Part shown: positions 12,422 to 16,540 of the stretch, in pieces
Layout of the letters: the number at the start of each line of letters is the position of its first letter
Position numbering within the stretch: the stretch's first letter is position 1
Origin: Candidatus Methanophagales archaeon
GTDB taxonomy: Archaea; Halobacteriota; Syntropharchaeia; Alkanophagales; Methanospirareceae
Reading direction: 5' to 3'
DNA length: 16,540 nt
Assembly (NCBI GenBank): GCA_003601795.1
Contig: PIXU01000233.1
Location: 1-16,540, forward strand
The notes under the pieces: generated by a model
What the model saw: the letters and a program-made list of their open reading frames with translations, nothing else
The model's database searches: none
What the model was told of the DNA's origin: nothing
Made by a program: the position numbers and the translations under genes

Positions 12422-14011
12422 TCAAATTACTTGAGGCAATTCTATCGTGAATGTAGTTCCTTTTTCCGCCTCGCTCTTAACGCGGATCTCACCGTTGTGC
12501 CTTTTTATAATGCCATAACTAACGCTTAATCCCAGACCGGTGCCACTTACACCCCTCGTTGTGAAGAAAGGGTCAAATATATGTTTCATTGTCTCTTCAT
12601 CCATCCCGCAACCGTCATCCGATATTTTGACCACGATTTTGTTATCTTCCTCGAACGTTTTGACGGTAACTGTGCCTTCATCTGCTATCGCTTGACTCGC
12701 ATTGATCATAATGTTCAGGAAAACCTGACTCAACTGGCTTGCATGGCATTGAACTTGTGGAATACGACCATATTCTTTGTTCACTTTAATCCGATCTCTG
12801 AATTCATGCTGGGCGATTCTTAACGTCTTATCGAGTTCTTCATTGATATCCGCATATTCAAAAGGTGCTTCCTCGGCTTTTGCAAATGACTTTAATTCCC
12901 TGACTATTGTTGCAATCCTTTCTATACCCTCTTGACTCTCTTCAAGCAATTTGTTGAGATCATCCAAAACGAAATCAAGGTCAATTTCCGATTCCTTATC
13001 CCCTATTCTTTTAATGGCTGATTCAAATTGACTTGGGTCTCCCAGAGTTTTTAGTTTCCGATACTCGGTCAAAAGAGAGGCTATGTCATTCAAATACGAT
13101 GCAAGCGAATGATTATTGCTTTTAATATAAGCGATTGGATTGTTTATCTCGTGTGCTACGCCAGCAACCAACTGACCGAGTGACGCTAATTTATCCGCCT
13201 GAACCAATTCTTGCTCCAATTTCTTTCGCTCTGTTATGTCCCTTCCGATGCCCTGGATGCCCACGATTTTGCCTTTTTCTATCACTGCGGTGGTGCTTAA
13301 TTCGATATATACCCTTTCTCCTTTTCTGTTAATGATTACAATTTCATAAGGTTCCCCTGGTTCACCCCTCATCCTTTTTTGAAAATCCTGATCAACTAAT
13401 TCTGAATATTCCGGTTCGATTAATTTCATTTCCGCCTTTCCCATTACTTCTTCTCTCTTAAACCCGGTAATTTCCTCGAATTTCTTATTCACCATTTGAA
13501 AAGCGCCGTTAAGGTCCAGCGTGAAAATGGCATCATTTGCATACTCTATTAAATTCCTGTTTTTTTCTTCTGATTCCCTTAACGCCTCCTCCACTCTTCT
13601 CTTCTCTTTCGCCATCTCATACTGCGCAACGACATTTTGTATGGTTAATGGTAATGGTCTCAAGTAATCACCAGACTTAACGATGTAATCCTTAGCACCT
13701 CGTTTCATCGCATTAACTGCTGTTTCTTCATCGCCACTCCCCGTTACCATAATAACCGGAGCGTCATATTCATCTTCGATAATCTTCGCTAAAACGTCCA
13801 AACCGCTCATTTTTGGTAGATTGTAATCCACGAGTAGAACATCATATTTTTCTTTCGCAAGCTTCTCGATACACGCCTCTCCCGATTCGGCTATGTCAAC
13901 GGAAAAGGCTCGCTTGTGTAGAACATCTTCTGTTTTACTCAATAATGCCCTCCGCACCAACTTTGCATCGCCGGGATCATCTTCAACATACAATACTTTT
14001 ATTTGCTCCAT
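12422..14011 (-). CDS. Receiver-PAS-histidine kinase (hybrid sensor)
   Basis: The 529-residue soluble protein has an N-terminal receiver (about 4-125; acidic pair Asp11-Asp12, phosphoacceptor Asp62 in LLVDYNLP, Thr90, Lys112). A PAS domain follows (about 150-262, 'YANDAIFTLDLNGAFQMVNK'). The dimerisation domain has His287 in LVAGVAHEINNPI. The HATPase has the N box NIMINASQAI (Asn437), G1 DDGCGM (465-470), F box FDPFFTT and G2 GTGLGL (490-495). All catalytic elements are intact. There is no membrane segment, so it senses a cytoplasmic signal and its receiver may be the input from another kinase. It lies 42 nt after the glycerate kinase stop, suggesting co-transcription, although TATTTAAAAC near 14037-14046 could be its own promoter. 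GGGAG lies just before the ATG. Confidence 0.88.
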   Translation of the reverse strand: MEQIKVLYVEDDPGDAKLVRRALLSKTEDVLHKRAFSVDIAESGEACIEKLAKEKYDVLLVDYNLPKMSGLDVLAKIIEDEYDAPVIMVTGSGDEETAVNAMKRGAKDYIVKSGDYLRPLPLTIQNVVAQYEMAKEKRRVEEALRESEEKNRNLIEYANDAIFTLDLNGAFQMVNKKFEEITGFKREEVMGKAEMKLIEPEYSELVDQDFQKRMRGEPGEPYEIVIINRKGERVYIELSTTAVIEKGKIVGIQGIGRDITERKKLEQELVQADKLASLGQLVAGVAHEINNPIAYIKSNNHSLASYLNDIASLLTEYRKLKTLGDPSQFESAIKRIGDKESEIDLDFVLDDLNKLLEESQEGIERIATIVRELKSFAKAEEAPFEYADINEELDKTLRIAQHEFRDRIKVNKEYGRIPQVQCHASQLSQVFLNIMINASQAIADEGTVTVKTFEEDNKIVVKISDDGCGMDEETMKHIFDPFFTTRGVSGTGLGLSVSYGIIKRHNGEIRVKSEAEKGTTFTIELPQVI

Positions 14012-14053
14012 TTCTCCCTATATTTTCAATATCGTTGTTTTAAATAGTTTACA

Positions 14054-15421
14054 TCATGTGACCAGCATCACCACAATATCATTCACATTTGTACCAGTTC
14101 TGCCAGTGATTAGCGTGTCATCGAGTTTACCGAAAAAAGTATTCGAATCGTTATCTTGTAAATACTCATCCGGGCTCAGTCCTGCCTCAAGTGCACGTTT
14201 TATCGTGAAACCATCCGCGATTGCTCCTGCTGCATCACTCACACCGTCTATTCCATCGGTGCCCATAGAAGCTATCACAACTCCGTCATCGCCCTGTGGC
14301 ATGGACATGGCAGCACTGAGCACGAACTCCTGGTTTCTCCCACCGCGTCCATTACCCACGACTTTTACGGTTGTCTCTCCTCCTGCTATTACCGCTGCTG
14401 GGGGGCTTAGCGGTGTGTTATTCTGCTGTATGTCTTTCATGATTGCGGTGAGTACCTTTGCTACCTCTTTACTCTCTCCTTCCAGTTGAGTTGTGAGCAA
14501 AATAGAGTTATAGCCAAGTGTTTCTGCTTTTTCTCTCGCTGCCAGCGATGCGATACGATTACTGCCGATAATTAGATTGTGTGCCTTAAAGGAAGGTCTT
14601 TTTGCGCCCCCCTCTTTCTCTACCCCCTGTTCGATAACTGCCTTCATGTTTTCGGATATTCTTGACCACAGCCCATATTTTTTGAACACATCCTGCGCCT
14701 GTTTGAATGAGGTCGTATCCTTTGCGGTTGGTCCTGAAGCAATGGTGTCAACGGGGTCTCCAAGCACATCGGATAGGATTAGTGCAAGCGTGGTTGCAGG
14801 ACTTGCGGCTGCTGCGAGTTTACCTCCTTTTATTGCCGATATGTGCTTACGAACCGCGTTCATCTCGTTTATGGTGCATCCGGATTTGAGCAACTGCTCC
14901 GTAACTTCGATTTTTTCTTCCAGCGTGATTCCCTTAATTGGCTTTGCGAGCAGAGAGGAGCCGCCGCCCGAGATCAACGCGATGAATAAATCGTTTTCTC
15001 CACTCTTCTCTGCAATTTCGAGAACTCTATTCGCTGCAGCTATCGAGCCCCTATCAGGGGTGGGATGAGCAGCCTCAATTATTTCCAGGTTCAGTTTCTC
15101 TCCTTTCTGGTTGTGAGGTATTACCACCACTCCATCGTCTATGTCCATGATCGTTTCAAGTGCTTTTGCCATCGCCAGGCTCGCCTTACCGAAAGCAACC
15201 AGTCTCCTTTTACCACCTTTTTGGGACTCTATTTCCGCTCTCCCATTCGCACCAAAGACCTTTAGTATCCCGTGCTCGAATTTTACATTGTTTGTTACGA
15301 GTTCGTAGGGGTCAACGGATTTGACCGCGTGTTCAAGTATTGACAGTGTGTCCCGTCTCAGTATCCTTATCTTCTCATCGTAACTTTTCGATAGGATGTT
15401 ATCATAATTGATGAAAAACAT
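14054..15421 (-). CDS. Glycerate 2-kinase, MOFRL family
   Basis: The 455-residue protein is a full-length type-II glycerate kinase that phosphorylates D-glycerate to 2-phosphoglycerate, which enters lower glycolysis or gluconeogenesis. Visible motifs in order are AAHPTPD (119-123), ISGGGSSLLAKP (150-161), MNAVRKHIS (187-195), SDVLGDP (217-223), GGRNQE (360-365), GTDGIDGVSDAAGA (387-400) and the MOFRL-type ending TGRTGTNVNDIVVML. The start is ATG 15421 because GGAGGAC lies 5 nt upstream; the TTG just before it overlaps that spacer. The KaiC-like gene ends 27 nt upstream, so the two are probably co-transcribed. The glycosyltransferase two genes downstream likely uses the same substrate, which suggests a glycerate branch point. 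Confidence 0.88.
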   Translation of the reverse strand: MFFINYDNILSKSYDEKIRILRRDTLSILEHAVKSVDPYELVTNNVKFEHGILKVFGANGRAEIESQKGGKRRLVAFGKASLAMAKALETIMDIDDGVVVIPHNQKGEKLNLEIIEAAHPTPDRGSIAAANRVLEIAEKSGENDLFIALISGGGSSLLAKPIKGITLEEKIEVTEQLLKSGCTINEMNAVRKHISAIKGGKLAAAASPATTLALILSDVLGDPVDTIASGPTAKDTTSFKQAQDVFKKYGLWSRISENMKAVIEQGVEKEGGAKRPSFKAHNLIIGSNRIASLAAREKAETLGYNSILLTTQLEGESKEVAKVLTAIMKDIQQNNTPLSPPAAVIAGGETTVKVVGNGRGGRNQEFVLSAAMSMPQGDDGVVIASMGTDGIDGVSDAAGAIADGFTIKRALEAGLSPDEYLQDNDSNTFFGKLDDTLITGRTGTNVNDIVVMLVT

Positions 15422-15448
15422 CAAAAGTCCTCCTCCATTTTTATACCC

Positions 15449-16378
15449 CTATCCTTGCTCGGAATCCTTTTTTCGCCCTTTTAACGCTTGATTCGATTGC
15501 TCGTGGGGTTTTGCGCTTTTCACCCCGTATTCTTCCATTATGTAATCAACCAGCTCTTTGGGTTCGATTTCTCCCATGTCCTCCTCAGAAATGTGTTCCA
15601 GCACGCTCTCAATGTGTCTCCTATCTTTCTCTGAAACTGCTGGTAATATTCCCTCTATACGTGCCTTTAAGTCCGCGGGAATAGTTTTAATAGATTTGAA
15701 AATAGGTTTCCGATGCACGATCAGGCCTGGTCCACGAATGATTTTAAACGGGTGCTCCTCTTCACTGTGCCAACTGCTTCTGCATTTCCGGATTGAGAGC
15801 ATTCTTCCGAAGGGCTCCACAATTTTAAGATGAATTACACAGTCTGCGAGATACATAGGCGTGACGACTTCTTCTCCACCCATATATCCCTGAACCCCAT
15901 GTTCCTCAAGCGTTGCGACCACAGTTCCAATCTTCTTCGCTTCTTTGAACAGGGAAGATATAAGCGAGCGCTGTTCATATTTATTGTCCTCTGCCCATAT
16001 TATAGGTGTGAGCGGGTCAATGACTATTCGTGCTTCTGAGCCTTTCCATTCGTTCACAAAACTCGGGAAATCCTCTTTTATGAATTTTGAGAACTCTATC
16101 CCCCCTGCCTCAAGCAATACAAGCAATCCAAGTTCAAAATACTCGTCCACATCATCCCAACCCATCTCTTTGCACTCCGCTACTATCTGATCCTTGTTCT
16201 CCTCTAAGGATATATATATCGCTTCTTGACCCTCTTCAAGCCCTTTTCGTAAGAATTGGTTTACAAAGGTTGTCTTACCCGCACCCGGAGCGCCTACAAC
16301 CACCGTGACCGAGTTCTTATTGAACCCACCGTCGAGCAACGGATTCAAGCCAAATATCCCTGTCTTTACCTTTTCCAT
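15449..16378 (-). CDS. KaiC-like RecA-superfamily ATPase, single domain
   Basis: The 309-residue protein begins with the KaiC/RadA core. It shows TGIFGLNPLLDGG, Walker A GAPGAGKTT (29-37), the paired glutamates SLEEN (Glu59-Glu60) and Walker B RIVIDPL (Asp121). The KaiC-type strand 'YLADCVIHLKIVEPFGRMLS' is followed by IRKCRSSWHSEEEHPFKI. One core domain is present, whereas cyanobacterial KaiC has two. The C-terminal 80 residues are a helical, charged extension rich in Lys/Glu. Archaeal single-domain KaiC homologues are signalling ATPases often located beside histidine kinases, as here. GGAGGAGG lies 8 nt before the ATG. TATA-like ATTATATATAAAAAC at 16400-16413 is too close to keep that SD in the mRNA, so the true promoter may lie farther upstream, near or inside the IS end. 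Confidence 0.85.
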   Translation of the reverse strand: MEKVKTGIFGLNPLLDGGFNKNSVTVVVGAPGAGKTTFVNQFLRKGLEEGQEAIYISLEENKDQIVAECKEMGWDDVDEYFELGLLVLLEAGGIEFSKFIKEDFPSFVNEWKGSEARIVIDPLTPIIWAEDNKYEQRSLISSLFKEAKKIGTVVATLEEHGVQGYMGGEEVVTPMYLADCVIHLKIVEPFGRMLSIRKCRSSWHSEEEHPFKIIRGPGLIVHRKPIFKSIKTIPADLKARIEGILPAVSEKDRRHIESVLEHISEEDMGEIEPKELVDYIMEEYGVKSAKPHEQSNQALKGRKKDSEQG

Positions 16379-16436
16379 TTTCTATTCCTCCTCCTTTCGT
16401 TTTTATATATAATATTTGATGGTATGTTTAAGTTCG

Positions 16437-16456
16437 CCTCTATAAAAGTATAGAGG
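16437..16456. repeat. Perfect 8-bp hairpin at the IS110-like left end, covering the transposase SD
   Basis: CCTCTATA-AAAG-TATAGAGG forms a perfect 8-bp stem with a 4-nt loop. The right arm overlaps the start of the SD GAGGTGG (16453-16459) of the transposase. On the minus strand the same bases contain a TATA-like CTTTTATAG. It may hide the ribosome site or mark the element's end. Confidence 0.55.
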
Positions 16457-16463
16457 TGGAAAA

Positions 16464-16540
16464 ATGATATATGCAGGACTTGATTTGCACAAAAGTTTTT
16501 GTCAGACCAAGATATGTACAAAAGAGGGAGAATTGGTGAA
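16464..16540 (+). CDS. IS110-family transposase, N-terminal part (runs off right edge)
   Basis: Twenty-five complete codons are visible, beginning MIYAGLDLHKSFCQTKICTK. 'GxDxHK' is the N-terminal signature of IS110/IS1111 DEDD transposases and contains the first catalytic Asp of the RuvC-like domain. The SD GAGGTGG lies 4 nt upstream, partly inside a hairpin. The rest of the element, including any bridge-RNA region, is outside the window. At most 85 nt separate this start from the KaiC gene, so little room exists for a long left non-coding end. That favours the IS1111-type layout or an unusually short left end. Confidence 0.7.
   Translation, partial: MIYAGLDLHKSFCQTKICTKEGELV

Noticed and set aside
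14577..15068. 163-codon plus-strand ORF
   Set aside because: It is fully antisense to the glycerate kinase, whose family motifs are complete.
1..16540. CRISPR arrays, tRNA or rRNA genes
   Set aside because: No regularly spaced direct repeats, cloverleaf-like segments or rRNA-like conserved blocks were seen when reading both strands.

Overview
The window looks like euryarchaeal chromosome, with moderate GC content. Several intergenic gaps carry BRE-TATA promoters of the form CCGAAAACTTTATA. Many genes have strong GGAGGTGA-type Shine-Dalgarno (SD) sites. The gene content is typically archaeal: an HTH-PAS-GAF-PAS sensor, a small archaeal winged-helix regulator, a stand-alone KaiC-like ATPase, a MOFRL glycerate kinase and a GT78-like glycosyltransferase. 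The mix recalls methanogen/ANME-type Halobacteriota, but that placement is inference and no rRNA or tRNA is present to test it. The window is bounded by two transposase genes that both read outward: an IS66-like one leaving the left edge and an IS110-like one leaving the right edge.

Left part (about 390-4260). A minus-strand operon of three membrane genes ends in a CPBP/Rce1-like intramembrane protease, preceded by a DUF1616-like exported domain protein and a third membrane protein. Next come a small acidic ORF and a stretch of decayed DNA. That stretch holds a PAS-domain remnant resembling the end of the intact sensor gene 6.7 kb away. It is followed by a secreted beta-rich protein with a Pro/Thr tail.

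Centre (about 4370-8100, minus strand). A tightly coupled operon (ATGA overlap, then a 1-nt gap) encodes a winged-helix protein followed by two exported, sequon-rich proteins. One of these is internally duplicated, with a 72-residue acidic linker. Upstream lies another exported protein with a single CXXCH motif and a long structured leader. Upstream of that is a small winged-helix regulator.

Sensory block (8287-10777, plus strand). This holds an HTH-PAS-GAF-PAS protein without a kinase domain and two overlapping receiver-domain genes. The intergenic regions around the winged-helix regulator, the CXXCH protein and the sensor carry a dense cluster of GGTWACC palindromes, placed at, next to or between promoter elements. 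This looks like an undescribed local regulon.

Right part (10783-16378, minus strand). KaiC-like ATPase, glycerate 2-kinase, a receiver-PAS-histidine kinase and a GT78-like mannosyl/glucosylglycerate synthase lie in this order. The glycerate kinase and the glycosyltransferase plausibly compete for D-glycerate, one feeding central metabolism and the other making a compatible solute, with the kinase and KaiC proteins as regulators. A small inverted-repeat element separates the last two genes.
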